Source: Roseivirga sp. (GTDB lineage Bacteria; Bacteroidota; Bacteroidia; Cytophagales; Cyclobacteriaceae). Taken from it: a stretch of 64,000 nucleotides of DNA. The translations under genes were made by a program, and so were the position numbers. Numbering within the stretch: position 1 is the first letter of the stretch; the number at the start of each line of letters is the position of its first letter. Location of the stretch: contig JAJCYM010000089.1 in assembly GCA_029262895.1 (NCBI GenBank), forward strand, positions 1 through 64,000. The letters run 5' to 3'. A model generated the notes under the pieces. It was given only the letters and a program-made list of their open reading frames with translations, was not told the DNA's origin and made no database searches. Of the stretch, positions 43,121 through 51,397 are shown piece by piece.

Positions 43121-44926
43121 TTAGTATTTTAATTTGAATTTAGAAACTATCAAATAATGGTCTGACGGAAAACCTGACGGCCAGGAAGAAATAACCTCCG
43201 TTGATGTGTTAGTCAATCCCTTGCCCTTATAATAAAGTTGATCTATTCGGCTTCCGCTTTGATGCGTAAGTCCCGGATATTTTTCGACTTCAGGATACAG
43301 GCTTCTAAAGGCATCGGTAAATCCTGTGACAAGTAGTTTCTGCGAGGCCGGACTTTTACCTCCATCGGTATGAGGTACAGCATTAAAATCGCCACCAAAC
43401 AAAATCGGGATTTCATCTGCCCTAGCAAATCTGGCCTTATGAAAATCGTAGACTTTGGGGAAGTTGTTCATCCCATACCAATTAGACATCGCCCAGATTT
43501 CCTGAGTTTTACTAATGGACAGTTTGACCGCCACATTATTAAATTCCGTTTCCTCCGACACTTGGATATCTCTAATGGGATAACGGCTGATCACGGAGAT
43601 ATTAGAGCCTTGATACTTATAGTCCCAATCGGAGGTAGTAGCGAAATAATAGCCTAGTTCTGCCGCAATAAAGTCGCCCCCCGAATAGGTCTCTTGCATA
43701 AGAATCACATCTATTCCCTTTTCCCTGATCATCTCTGCAATACGTTTGCGTGAGTCCCAGCCGTCCTTTTCCAATGACCAATGAATCCCTCCGTGCCAGA
43801 TATTCCAAACACCAACTGTCAGATCCTTCTGTCGCTTGGTCATCTTAAATGGTTTAGCCTTCGGCCTGTACTCTTTGTAGCCAGCCAACACCTCTTCGGC
43901 ACTCATAGACTTGCTCCAGATGGTCAATTGATCCATGCTGAAATCAGATGGATATAGTTTTTCCTTCTGGGTGAAGTTCTTAGCTGCTGCCTCATTTATT
44001 CGAATTTTACCACTCACCAACCTGTATATCTGATTTACCGGCTTGAGTGCTGTTAGATTTTTATTCTGGAACACAGTGTAGGGGCTAGGATCAAGCTTCT
44101 TTCTTACCTCTAAGGCAGATGAGAGATCGCCCTGATTGTAGGTCTTACCCTCCTTCTCAAGCTTGCTTTTCAACAGGCCCTGTGGATTGGTTATTAAGTC
44201 TAATAGTTCATCATTCTTCAATGTTTCTGTTCCTATTTTATTGAAGGCATCCACATACTCCTGCAAGTATTCTGCTCCTTTAACTATCTCATCCAGATGT
44301 TCATTATCATAATCAAAGGCATTGCCTGTTGCTCCAATCCTGATTGGCTCATTGTTGGAGAAATCAAAACCAACGTTGTAAATAGCCTTGTTCTGGCCAT
44401 CATAGTAAATCCAAAGTTCTGAAGTTGCCTTTTCGTAGGTCATGGTGATTTGATGCCAGACTCCATCATTTATTGGCAATTGACCTCCATTGTCCCTTTC
44501 ATAGTTGACTCTTCTCTCACCAGAGCCAATGCTCCAGGCGAATGTGCCACCCGATGTGTAGAGCGCCCAACCAGAATTCTTTTGGGTGGTAATCCCCTTG
44601 TTGCCAAACTCTTTTTGAGACAAAAGCACTGTGGGTTTATCAGAACTTGTCTTTACCCAAAATTGAACTGTGAAGTCTCTTGTGTTATCCAACGACAAAC
44701 CGCTCAAATCAAGACTTTGGTATTCATGATTGCTTCTCAAAGACAGCGCTTTTCCCTTAATTCCATCTTCGTAATTAATATTACTTCCAATGAACTCATA
44801 GGTGCCGCTGGTTGGTGTTTCGTCAAAACTGAACTCGGCAATAGTACCTTGCCGTGCCAGCACGGTGACAAAGGGTAACATAGCCATGGCAATCAACAGG
44901 CTTTTCTTTAAAAATGTATGTCTCAT
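43121..44926 (-). CDS. Secreted LamG (concanavalin A-like) plus EEP domain protein
   Basis: The 601-residue protein has a signal peptide, an N-terminal concanavalin A-like/LamG domain (about 25-210; FTVQFWVKTSSDKPTVLLSQ, DGVWHQITMTYEKATSELWI, NEPIRIGATG), a linker of about 150 residues, and a C-terminal EEP domain (about 370-600; VGVWNIWHGG, VILMQETYSGG, FGGDFNAVPHT, PSDHYLIVSKF). The LamG part may bind a glycan or lipid substrate. It is 3 bases upstream of the second EEP gene, so the two are co-transcribed. Confidence 0.92.
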   Translation of the reverse strand: MRHTFLKKSLLIAMAMLPFVTVLARQGTIAEFSFDETPTSGTYEFIGSNINYEDGIKGKALSLRSNHEYQSLDLSGLSLDNTRDFTVQFWVKTSSDKPTVLLSQKEFGNKGITTQKNSGWALYTSGGTFAWSIGSGERRVNYERDNGGQLPINDGVWHQITMTYEKATSELWIYYDGQNKAIYNVGFDFSNNEPIRIGATGNAFDYDNEHLDEIVKGAEYLQEYVDAFNKIGTETLKNDELLDLITNPQGLLKSKLEKEGKTYNQGDLSSALEVRKKLDPSPYTVFQNKNLTALKPVNQIYRLVSGKIRINEAAAKNFTQKEKLYPSDFSMDQLTIWSKSMSAEEVLAGYKEYRPKAKPFKMTKRQKDLTVGVWNIWHGGIHWSLEKDGWDSRKRIAEMIREKGIDVILMQETYSGGDFIAAELGYYFATTSDWDYKYQGSNISVISRYPIRDIQVSEETEFNNVAVKLSISKTQEIWAMSNWYGMNNFPKVYDFHKARFARADEIPILFGGDFNAVPHTDGGKSPASQKLLVTGFTDAFRSLYPEVEKYPGLTHQSGSRIDQLYYKGKGLTNTSTEVISSWPSGFPSDHYLIVSKFKLKY

Positions 44927-45165
44927 ATGACTGACATTATTTTGCTAATAGCTGTAGTAACAACTTCATTTTGAGCGCTTCACAAAGTATCTAAAGGCAT
45001 CAATATTAACAAGGTATTTTACTCAATGTGTTCGCACACTGTTAAACTCATTAGTTGTCTCAAAGCAAAGTAGCCAGTATAGTAAATCATCATCACCTTT
45101 TTCAAACATTCATTAACCAGGTTGACATATGAAGTTTGCCGCTCATAACTTCCTTGATTCTTGAG

Positions 45166-45936
45166 TTATGAATAAGATGGGATTTTATCCAGCATTTTAA
45201 TTTGACTCTTATACTTCATTGGAAAAATAAGAGCTCTTAATACCCAATCAGTCTTCAGGCGCCTACTCAACTTATATAGGACAATCAAAGGTGCTAAAAG
45301 GGAGGTCTCCCGGAAACCATGTCGCATACGCACACTTTGGGGCAACACAAGTATTTGTGACTCTATTAGAATTCTATAACGCGATACACCTAGATGTTTG
45401 CGGTATTGACTGTACAAGTCATCCGTGTAATGGCTGTGCTTTAGGTTCGAGTCTAGATGCTTTTGTCTCACCTTCTCCCACTCTTCAAAATTGCCCGGCA
45501 AGCCTTTTAGCTTCATTCTAGTCCCTACTTGGTAAAAGACATCAAAAACTTCATGTTTTTCTTCTTTACTGAGCTTCCGCTCTAGAACTTCGAAAGATAG
45601 GATAGAGTAATCAATCAGCATAAACAGCACATCTCTATAAGCCCAGTCAGGAATCTTTGTGCCTCGCTTTTCTTCTACAACGCGATGTATATTGGTCATG
45701 GCGTCAATTGTGCGCAATGCAGATTGCTGCTCAGAAAACACAATGGACCGCGCGTAAGAAACTGTTGAGAAAAGTCTGCCAAGAGGATCTGCTGGAAGAC
45801 GGCCTGTAAAGTAAAGCCAGTCCACGGCTTTGTTCAAAGCAAATTCCGCAGCTGCACCTGCAAAAATAAGTAACACTATATCACTCTTGCCCCAAATCTC
45901 TCGTACAATGGAATTTCCCTTTACAAAATACTTCAC
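45166..45936 (-). CDS. Oxygenase MpaB-like (DUF2236) protein
   Basis: The 256-residue protein (GTG start at 45936) has the DUF2236 pattern: VREIWGKSDIVLLIFAGAAA, LPADPLGRLFSTVSYARSIV, TNIHRVVEEKRG, and a long helical C-terminus. Relatives include MpaB, a b-type heme oxygenase of mycophenolic acid biosynthesis, and latex-clearing-protein relatives. The IHR segment holds a conserved His expected to bind heme. It is 11 bases downstream of the serine hydrolase gene and is probably in its operon. Confidence 0.75.
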   Translation of the reverse strand: MKYFVKGNSIVREIWGKSDIVLLIFAGAAAEFALNKAVDWLYFTGRLPADPLGRLFSTVSYARSIVFSEQQSALRTIDAMTNIHRVVEEKRGTKIPDWAYRDVLFMLIDYSILSFEVLERKLSKEEKHEVFDVFYQVGTRMKLKGLPGNFEEWEKVRQKHLDSNLKHSHYTDDLYSQYRKHLGVSRYRILIESQILVLPQSVRMRHGFRETSLLAPLIVLYKLSRRLKTDWVLRALIFPMKYKSQIKMLDKIPSYS

Positions 45937-45947
45937 GATTCAGGCCT

Positions 45948-47285
45948 CTAGTTTTCTTTAGTAAAAACTCTTGTTCCACCACCACGCTTCAAGGTCATAA
46001 GGTTTTGCTGTATGTCGAACTCAAGTGTCATTCCCTGACTTTCCAATTTAAATTTGTTCTCAGAGGTAGCTTCTAGTGGAAGCTTACGCCCTCCATTGAC
46101 TGAAATAAAAAGTGTACGGGAATCACGGGTAAATGTGAACTTCACAGGAGCTCCTTGCCGAACATAAACACCCACATACTTCTGCAGGATTTCAGGGCTA
46201 ACGGCCACAGATTCGAAGCTTGGAATTTCAAAAGGTCGATTGAAGTAAATGTCCACGATTCCCTCCAGAATCTTAGAGACAGGGTAGACTTTACCATTTG
46301 TGGTATAGGCAATGGTCAATTTCTCTTTGGGCAAATAAGCCAACCAAGACCCAAAGCCATCGATGCCTCCTGTGTGCCCATAAAAGATCTTCTCAGCAAA
46401 GGTGAAGGTGTCCATCCCCAGTCCATAACCGTCCTTTATTGTTTTCATTAGATCGAAACTCTCTTGAGAGAAAAATTTCAGGTCGAACAGTGCCTCAACG
46501 AATCTGGTCATGTCGGCAGGAGTTGAAATCAATGAACCTGAACCATATAGGATGCTCCAATGCGTTTCTGGCTGTTGCCTCCAATCTGAAAGACGCCTAT
46601 AAGAGAAGCTCTCGTTTTTACTAACATTTATACCTCCCGTGGCAACATATGTATCGTTGAGCCCGATCTTCGAGATAATCCTTTCTTTTATGGCTTTTTC
46701 GTAAGACTTACCGCCTAATTTTTCCACCAGGCAGCCCAGGATAAAATAGCCCGAATTGCTGTAGGAGTACTTTGAACCCGGCTCAAAATCAGAAGCTCCT
46801 TTAGAGATAATTGCGAGCATTTCATCCATTGTGACCTCAGTTGTCCTCCTTCTGGGTCGAAGCTCAGGATCTGCGGTGATATCATGGATGCCGCTCCGAT
46901 GAGAAAGAATATGGCTGATGGTAATTTTATCGGCATTCGGAATCTGTGAGAAATAACTATCCAATCGATCAGTCAGCTTTAATTTCCCCTCTTCAACCAG
47001 CTGAAGGATCATTACGGCCGTGAACATTTTTGTGATCGAGCCAATACGATGCCTGGTCGACATTGTCATCGGAACCTTCTTGGTATCGTTGATCTGTGCA
47101 TATCCAATGGAGCGCGTATACAGTGCATTACCATCTTTCGTAATAATCACACTACCCATTGCCTCATTCTTTTCGCTCAGTCGGTCAAAAAATTGATCAA
47201 GTTTGTTCTGATCAAAGGTCTGTGCAGAAATCACAGTGGCCCATAACAGTATCAACAGAGTCACTATCAATGTTTTGACTTTCAT
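45948..47285 (-). CDS. Secreted beta-lactamase-family serine hydrolase
   Basis: The start was chosen at ATG 47285 (MKVKTLIVTLLILLWATVIS), which opens a signal peptide (the frame is open 54 bases further). The 445-residue product has the class C/penicillin-binding fold: SxxK in GSITKMFTA, YxN in YSNSGYFILG, and HTGG in FYGHTGGIDGFGS. Bacteroidota use such enzymes as peptidases or esterases rather than true beta-lactamases. A C-terminal beta-domain (EILQKYVGVYVRQGAPVKF) is present. A predicted operator lies 88-114 bases upstream. Confidence 0.93.
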   Translation of the reverse strand: MKVKTLIVTLLILLWATVISAQTFDQNKLDQFFDRLSEKNEAMGSVIITKDGNALYTRSIGYAQINDTKKVPMTMSTRHRIGSITKMFTAVMILQLVEEGKLKLTDRLDSYFSQIPNADKITISHILSHRSGIHDITADPELRPRRRTTEVTMDEMLAIISKGASDFEPGSKYSYSNSGYFILGCLVEKLGGKSYEKAIKERIISKIGLNDTYVATGGINVSKNESFSYRRLSDWRQQPETHWSILYGSGSLISTPADMTRFVEALFDLKFFSQESFDLMKTIKDGYGLGMDTFTFAEKIFYGHTGGIDGFGSWLAYLPKEKLTIAYTTNGKVYPVSKILEGIVDIYFNRPFEIPSFESVAVSPEILQKYVGVYVRQGAPVKFTFTRDSRTLFISVNGGRKLPLEATSENKFKLESQGMTLEFDIQQNLMTLKRGGGTRVFTKEN

Positions 47286-47372
47286 AGTCCAGAAATAGCG
47301 TTGGATCAGTAATTCTGGGGTTTGGAGAATTTCTCTCATATGGATTAGATTTAAATTATTAACTTCTTTTCA

Positions 47373-47399
47373 AATAGTACTTTTTATTACAAAGTTTAT
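47373..47399. promoter_or_regulatory. Predicted operator upstream of the serine hydrolase
   Basis: AGTACTTTTTAT...AAAGT here matches the site at 48318-48344 at 19 of 27 positions, with the same spacing of 17 bases between the first and third half-sites. It lies between the winged-helix gene and the serine hydrolase. Inferred to be bound by the winged-helix protein at 47412-47702. Confidence 0.5.
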
Positions 47400-47411
47400 G
47401 GGCAAATTTTT

Positions 47412-47702
47412 TTACCCGAGCATTCGTTCTATTGCCTTTATATGTTTCACAAAGGCATCGTGCCCGATAGCCGTTACCGAATAGCTTGTGTTCGGTTTTT
47501 TATTTAAAAATTCTTTATGTGACTCCACGTATTTACATTTTTCAAGAAATTTCAAATGAGTTGCTAAGTTTCCATCTGTCACTTCAAGCAACTCCTTTAA
47601 GGAGCTAAAATTCAAGCTCTCGTTTACGATCAACGCTGACATAATTCCCAGTCGCACTTTTGTTTCAAAGGCCTTATCTAAATCTCGTAGCAGTTTTTTC
47701 AC
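47412..47702 (-). CDS. Winged-helix transcriptional regulator (HTH_34/MarR-like), paralogue
   Basis: The 96-residue protein (GTG start at 47702) is a winged helix closely similar in layout to the protein at 27872-28159: LDKAFETKVRLGIMSALIVN, FSSLKELLEVTDGNLATHLK, and a wing with NKKPNTSYSVTAIG. The start overlaps the stop of the membrane protein by 4 bases (GTGA). It probably controls its own operon and the downstream serine hydrolase. A further AAGTACTTTT lies over its start (47704-47713). Confidence 0.88.
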   Translation of the reverse strand: MKKLLRDLDKAFETKVRLGIMSALIVNESLNFSSLKELLEVTDGNLATHLKFLEKCKYVESHKEFLNKKPNTSYSVTAIGHDAFVKHIKAIERMLG

Positions 47703-48316
47703 GAAGTACTTTTGACCTGCATAATAAGACCATAAATAATATGTAACAAGCCAAACCCTATTCCCCAGAAAATTATACTTGAGCTCATGAAATATAACGC
47801 CAATAAGCCAAGTGCTATCTCCAACAATCCCAAAGTCCTAATATTGTTGAAGGTATACTTATTAGTATTGATCAGAGCCAGCCCATAGAAGATTAAACTC
47901 AATGACATAACGATGCCTAAATGTCCATTGAAAAAAAGGATTAGGCATACTATTCCCCCAGTCAACAAGGGAATGGCAAGATTTAGGAACATACGTCTTA
48001 CGTGCTCTTTCGACACTTCTCTCCCACTCTTTTTAATTTCTAATAAAGCGAACAAAACACCAACTCCTACACCCAATACCAGAGTGGGCAAGGCAACTAA
48101 ACCAAGTGAATTGAGGTCTTGTGAAGACAGTGTCAGCTGCGCATAGCCTATCTCACCATAATCCCCAAAAAACATTCGATATGCCATGTATGCACCAATG
48201 GAACCAATTATTCCGGCTGCAATCGGTGACAGGCCAGTCAACGAAATCGATTTGGAAGAGCGATTCATCACCTCTTTGATATGACCTAAGTCTTCTACAT
48301 ATTTTTGATCTCTCAT
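47699..48316 (-). CDS. Membrane protein paired with winged-helix regulator, paralogue
   Basis: The start was placed at ATG 48316 (MRDQKYVEDLGHIKEVMNRS). The product of about 205 residues has a helical N-terminus and about six membrane helices (GLSPIAAGIIGSIGAYMAYR, LVALPTLVLGVGVGVLFALL, LLTGGIVCLILFF, SSIIFWGIGFGLLHIIYGL). Layout, size and the downstream winged-helix partner match the genes at 27.9-28.7 kb, although the sequences have diverged strongly. Confidence 0.78.
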   Translation of the reverse strand: MRDQKYVEDLGHIKEVMNRSSKSISLTGLSPIAAGIIGSIGAYMAYRMFFGDYGEIGYAQLTLSSQDLNSLGLVALPTLVLGVGVGVLFALLEIKKSGREVSKEHVRRMFLNLAIPLLTGGIVCLILFFNGHLGIVMSLSLIFYGLALINTNKYTFNNIRTLGLLEIALGLLALYFMSSSIIFWGIGFGLLHIIYGLIMQVKSTS

Positions 48317-48317
48317 G

Positions 48318-48344
48318 AAAAGTACTTTGTATCTAAAAGTATGA
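48318..48344. promoter_or_regulatory. Predicted operator of the second winged-helix module
   Basis: The 10-bp palindrome AAAGTACTTT (48319-48328) is followed by a third half-site AAAGT beginning 17 bases after the first. It is immediately upstream of the start codon of the membrane protein gene. The arrangement copies that of the first module but with a different half-site. Confidence 0.55.
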
Positions 48345-48407
48345 AAAATTCCAATAATCAAAAAATCGTCTTAGAAACTACTTTGCTAAACACAAGAAAT
48401 CATCTCC

Positions 48408-48435
48408 CATAACTCGAAGGTCACTGGTTCGAGTC
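48408..48435 (+). repeat. 28-bp direct repeat of the tRNA-fMet 3' half
   Basis: These bases match tRNA-fMet positions 37649-37676 (anticodon CAT through the T-loop) at 27 of 28 positions, in the same orientation, 10,759 bases away. The surrounding bases do not form a tRNA. It resembles the tRNA fragment left at the far end of an element integrated into a tRNA gene. Confidence 0.7.
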
Positions 48436-48557
48436 AAGCTTCTTATATTTTGAAAATCAATAAGTTACAGAAGTACAGCTCCTTTTTTGTGTCATGGGTA
48501 CAACAAAAATTATGATCCGATTTAGCAGGTTCTTATTACTCCATAAACCCATTGAAC

Positions 48558-48592
48558 AAAAAAAAAGACCACCTATAAGGCAGTCTTTTTTT
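48558..48592 (-). terminator. Rho-independent terminator of the csp gene
   Basis: On the minus strand an A-rich stem AAAAAAGACTGCC pairs with GGTGGTCTTTTTT and is followed by a T-run. It begins 13 bases after the cold-shock protein stop codon. Confidence 0.85.
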
Positions 48593-48604
48593 AGGACGGG
48601 TCAA

Positions 48605-48796
48605 TTAGATCACTTTGACCTGAACTGCATTTAATCCTTTTTGACCACGTTCGGTTTCGAATTGAACTTTGTCATCCTCGCGGATTTCTTCAGTCAAACC
48701 ACTCTCGTGAACAAATACATCTTCTCCTCCATCTGTAGGTTTAATGAAACCAAAACCTTTGGAGAAATTGAAAAACTTTACTGTACCTTCTTGCAT
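48605..48796 (-). CDS. Cold-shock domain protein (CspA family)
   Basis: The 63-residue protein is a single cold-shock domain with RNP1 KGFGFIKP and RNP2 DVFVHESGL. Such proteins bind single-stranded RNA/DNA and act as RNA chaperones in the cytoplasm. The gene lies 33 bases downstream of the DEAD-box helicase and is followed by a strong terminator, so the two probably share a transcript. Confidence 0.97.
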   Translation of the reverse strand: MQEGTVKFFNFSKGFGFIKPTDGGEDVFVHESGLTEEIREDDKVQFETERGQKGLNAVQVKVI

Positions 48797-48829
48797 TGTT
48801 TTATTTATTAGTTGTTAAAAATTTCTTAC

Positions 48830-50047
48830 TCAATTCACAAATGTGAATGCCTTACCTATTTTACCTGCTCTACCCGTCCGTCCGATGCGGTGTATATAGC
48901 TATCAAAGCTCATGGGTAATTGGTAATTGATCACATGAGTGACATCCGTCACGTCAATGCCTCTTGCTGCCACATCAGTAGCCACTAAGACCTGAATCCG
49001 TCCTTTTTTGAATTTTTCCAGCGCGCAATTTCGGTAGTTCTGCGACTTATTGCCGTGAATCTGATCGGCATTGATCCCTGACTGATTGAGTTGCTTAGCT
49101 ACTCGATCCACCCATCTTTTAGTTTCGGCAAATACGAGCACTCGACTGAATTCCGGTTTTGAAATCAGGTCGGCCAGCATCTTGAATTTGTCCGCCCCTT
49201 GGGGAACCTGGATGATGTCTTGTTGTACCCTGTCACTGGAAGTTGTTCCTGAGCTAACTTTTACCACCACCGGATCTTTTAGTAACTGGGAGATTAATGT
49301 GTCCTGTGTTTTGTCTTTGGTAGCTGAAAACAACATGGTCTGTTGCCTGGAAGTCATACCTCCAATAATCCGCTTTATATCTCGAACAAAGCCCATGTCG
49401 AGCATTCTATCGAACTCATCGAGCACCAATACTGGTATTTTGCGCAGGTGAAGCGCTTTCTGATCGATTAGATCTTTCAAACGACCTGGTGTTCCGATCA
49501 ATATATGATTTTGCCTTCTTAGCTTAGACAAATCCTTATTTACGCTCGTGCCGCCAATAAAACTGGCTCCGAAAAAGTTCATCCCTAAGGTGAGACTTCT
49601 AAACTCTTGCTCGACTTGAAGAGCCAACTCTCGAGTAGGCACAATTACCAACGCGGTCAGTGACTCAGGCTGTTTTAATAATCGTTCTATAATCGGTATT
49701 AGGAATGCAGCTGTTTTACCAGTACCTGTGTTGGCAATGCCAATCAGGTTACGCCCTGACTTTAGCGATTCCAGGGTTTTGTCCTGGATTTGGCTAGGCT
49801 TTTGAAAACCCTTTTTAATCAGGTTATTTTTGAGTCTCTCATCAAGGGGCATGTCTGTAAACAGGCGGTCAGATTCGAAGACAACCTCCTTACCGGAGGT
49901 AGCTTTCTTGATCAGCTGATTAGTGTCCAGTATAGATGACTTTTGCTTCTTTCGTTGTACTTGCCCATTTCTTTGGGCGAAACCACTTCTCAAATCTTGT
50001 CGAGAACGGTCTGTTCTTTTATTTCTTTTTGATTTTATCGTATTCAT
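48830..50047 (-). CDS. DEAD-box-family ATP-dependent RNA helicase
   Basis: The 405-residue helicase has the Q motif (GFQKPSQIQDKTLES), motif I ANTGTGKTAAF, Ib PTRELALQ, motif II LDEFDRMLDMGF, motif III SAT, and motif VI HRIGRTGRAG. Motif II reads DEFD instead of DEAD. It lacks a long C-terminal extension, ending soon after motif VI; the N-terminus is basic (RSKRNKR-like). RhlE/CsdA-type helicases unwind RNA duplexes in ribosome assembly and mRNA decay. Its neighbour is a cold-shock gene. Confidence 0.95.
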   Translation of the reverse strand: MNTIKSKRNKRTDRSRQDLRSGFAQRNGQVQRKKQKSSILDTNQLIKKATSGKEVVFESDRLFTDMPLDERLKNNLIKKGFQKPSQIQDKTLESLKSGRNLIGIANTGTGKTAAFLIPIIERLLKQPESLTALVIVPTRELALQVEQEFRSLTLGMNFFGASFIGGTSVNKDLSKLRRQNHILIGTPGRLKDLIDQKALHLRKIPVLVLDEFDRMLDMGFVRDIKRIIGGMTSRQQTMLFSATKDKTQDTLISQLLKDPVVVKVSSGTTSSDRVQQDIIQVPQGADKFKMLADLISKPEFSRVLVFAETKRWVDRVAKQLNQSGINADQIHGNKSQNYRNCALEKFKKGRIQVLVATDVAARGIDVTDVTHVINYQLPMSFDSYIHRIGRTGRAGKIGKAFTFVN

Positions 50048-50620
50048 TATTTGTATGTTTTAGCTGGCCTCTTTTAAGGGTCAGTCATAAGAACACAGGG
50101 CATATAAAGGATGAGAAGGACTCAAACCTTAGAGATTAACCCTTGGGTTCTATAAGCATCTTGACCTCCTTCCAATTCAATAATCCATGAGGATTTGAGG
50201 AATGATCGGATGCATTCTATCGCAGTTTGTTTATTGTTTTTATTATGGGTGATGGCGCTTGAAAACCGCGTCAATTTGAATCAAACTTTTATATCCCTTA
50301 TTTCAGAAGGATCAACCTATCACGTGCCTGGATAACCGGGCGATTCTTGTTTTTCAGAAATTAGGGGCAAAAATTAGATATTGAATCAGGTGGGATCGAA
50401 TAAAGAAAAGCTACTCCTGCTACTTCTTGGGACAAAGGTTAGCTTAATAGTTGGTTATTCCTATTATTTCGATTTATAGCCTCAAAACATGGTGTTTTAA
50501 AATAGGATGCGATCAGTTTTCGAAACGCACTATACCACTAAGACAACCAATCCACCACATTCAAGCGTAGCCCCTGAAACAACCAAATCTCAATTCTGTA
50601 AATAGTCATTATAAACGATT
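50048..50620. other. 573-base gene-free stretch upstream of the helicase
   Basis: No gene, tRNA or clear repeat was found between the divergent helicase (start 50047) and the small membrane protein (start 50621). It is long for this region and may hold promoters for both and a long helicase leader. Confidence 0.4.
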
Positions 50621-50857
50621 ATGGATATGGATTACGAAAATGATAAAAACAGAAACCAATATTGGTTTTGCTGCCTTCCAGGACCTCAATGGCTTTTGTT
50701 TTGCGGAATTAGTTCAGTTTTGATTGGAGCTCTTTGGCTGTTACAAGAGGCAGGAATACTCTATGAAGACATCTGGGATTTTGTATTGCCCATTATCCTC
50801 ATTGTATGGGGAACAGCATACATTATCAACCACTTTCGCGCATCAGAAAAGGGCTAA
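50621..50857 (+). CDS. Small two-helix membrane protein
   Basis: The 78-residue protein has a charged N-terminus and two membrane helices (WLLFCGISSVLIGALWLLQ; IWDFVLPIILIVWGTAYII). The pattern GISSVLIGALWLL...ILIVWG resembles the LiaI-LiaF-like two-helix domain (DUF5668) seen in envelope-stress proteins. It precedes another small membrane protein on the same strand, 76 bases apart. Confidence 0.7.
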   Translation: MDMDYENDKNRNQYWFCCLPGPQWLLFCGISSVLIGALWLLQEAGILYEDIWDFVLPIILIVWGTAYIINHFRASEKG

Positions 50858-50933
50858 TCTTCATCACCGTTTCACTAGTGGACTCTGTGATTTGAATGCC
50901 AGGCAGAATTACCTTCTTTAAAAAAATTGAACT

Positions 50934-51389
50934 ATGAAAACCGATGCTAAAGGTCAGGCTCTTCCTATTGGTCGAATTCTGAGAATCTTGTTAGGACTGT
51001 TCTTCATCTATGAAATACATGATGTCTATCTGGATGTCGACTTAGATGGAATTATCATTAGGCTCAGTTGGGCTGTCGGTTTGGTTGTTTTTTATTGGTT
51101 ACTCCATTTGACTGTTGGTAAACTAAAATCAGATGTAAATCAGCTGCTTGGATTCTTTATAGCATGGGTTCCAGTAGTAGCAGTCTTTGGAATAGGATAT
51201 GGTGGGCCGGCAGCTACGGGTGCTTTGACATTTCTTAGTCTGACATTAATTCTTGCTGGTATACGGGCTGATCCCGGATGTGAGGTAATGTCATTTCCAG
51301 CGATTTTATCCGGAAAACACACCCATCTGTTATGCCCTCTGTTTTCGCCTTTGGATTGGATGGAAAAAAGTTGGTCAAGGGCCAAATAG
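50934..51389 (+). CDS. Hypothetical four-helix membrane protein
   Basis: The 151-residue protein has about four hydrophobic segments (ILRILLGLFFIYEIHDVYL, WAVGLVVFYWLLHL, LLGFFIAWVPVVAVFGIGY, ALTFLSLTLILAGI) and a C-terminal region with two Cys. The family is not recognised. It is convergent with the LytTR membrane regulator, whose stop is 8 bases away. Confidence 0.65.
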   Translation: MKTDAKGQALPIGRILRILLGLFFIYEIHDVYLDVDLDGIIIRLSWAVGLVVFYWLLHLTVGKLKSDVNQLLGFFIAWVPVVAVFGIGYGGPAATGALTFLSLTLILAGIRADPGCEVMSFPAILSGKHTHLLCPLFSPLDWMEKSWSRAK

Positions 51390-51397
51390 CTCAACCC

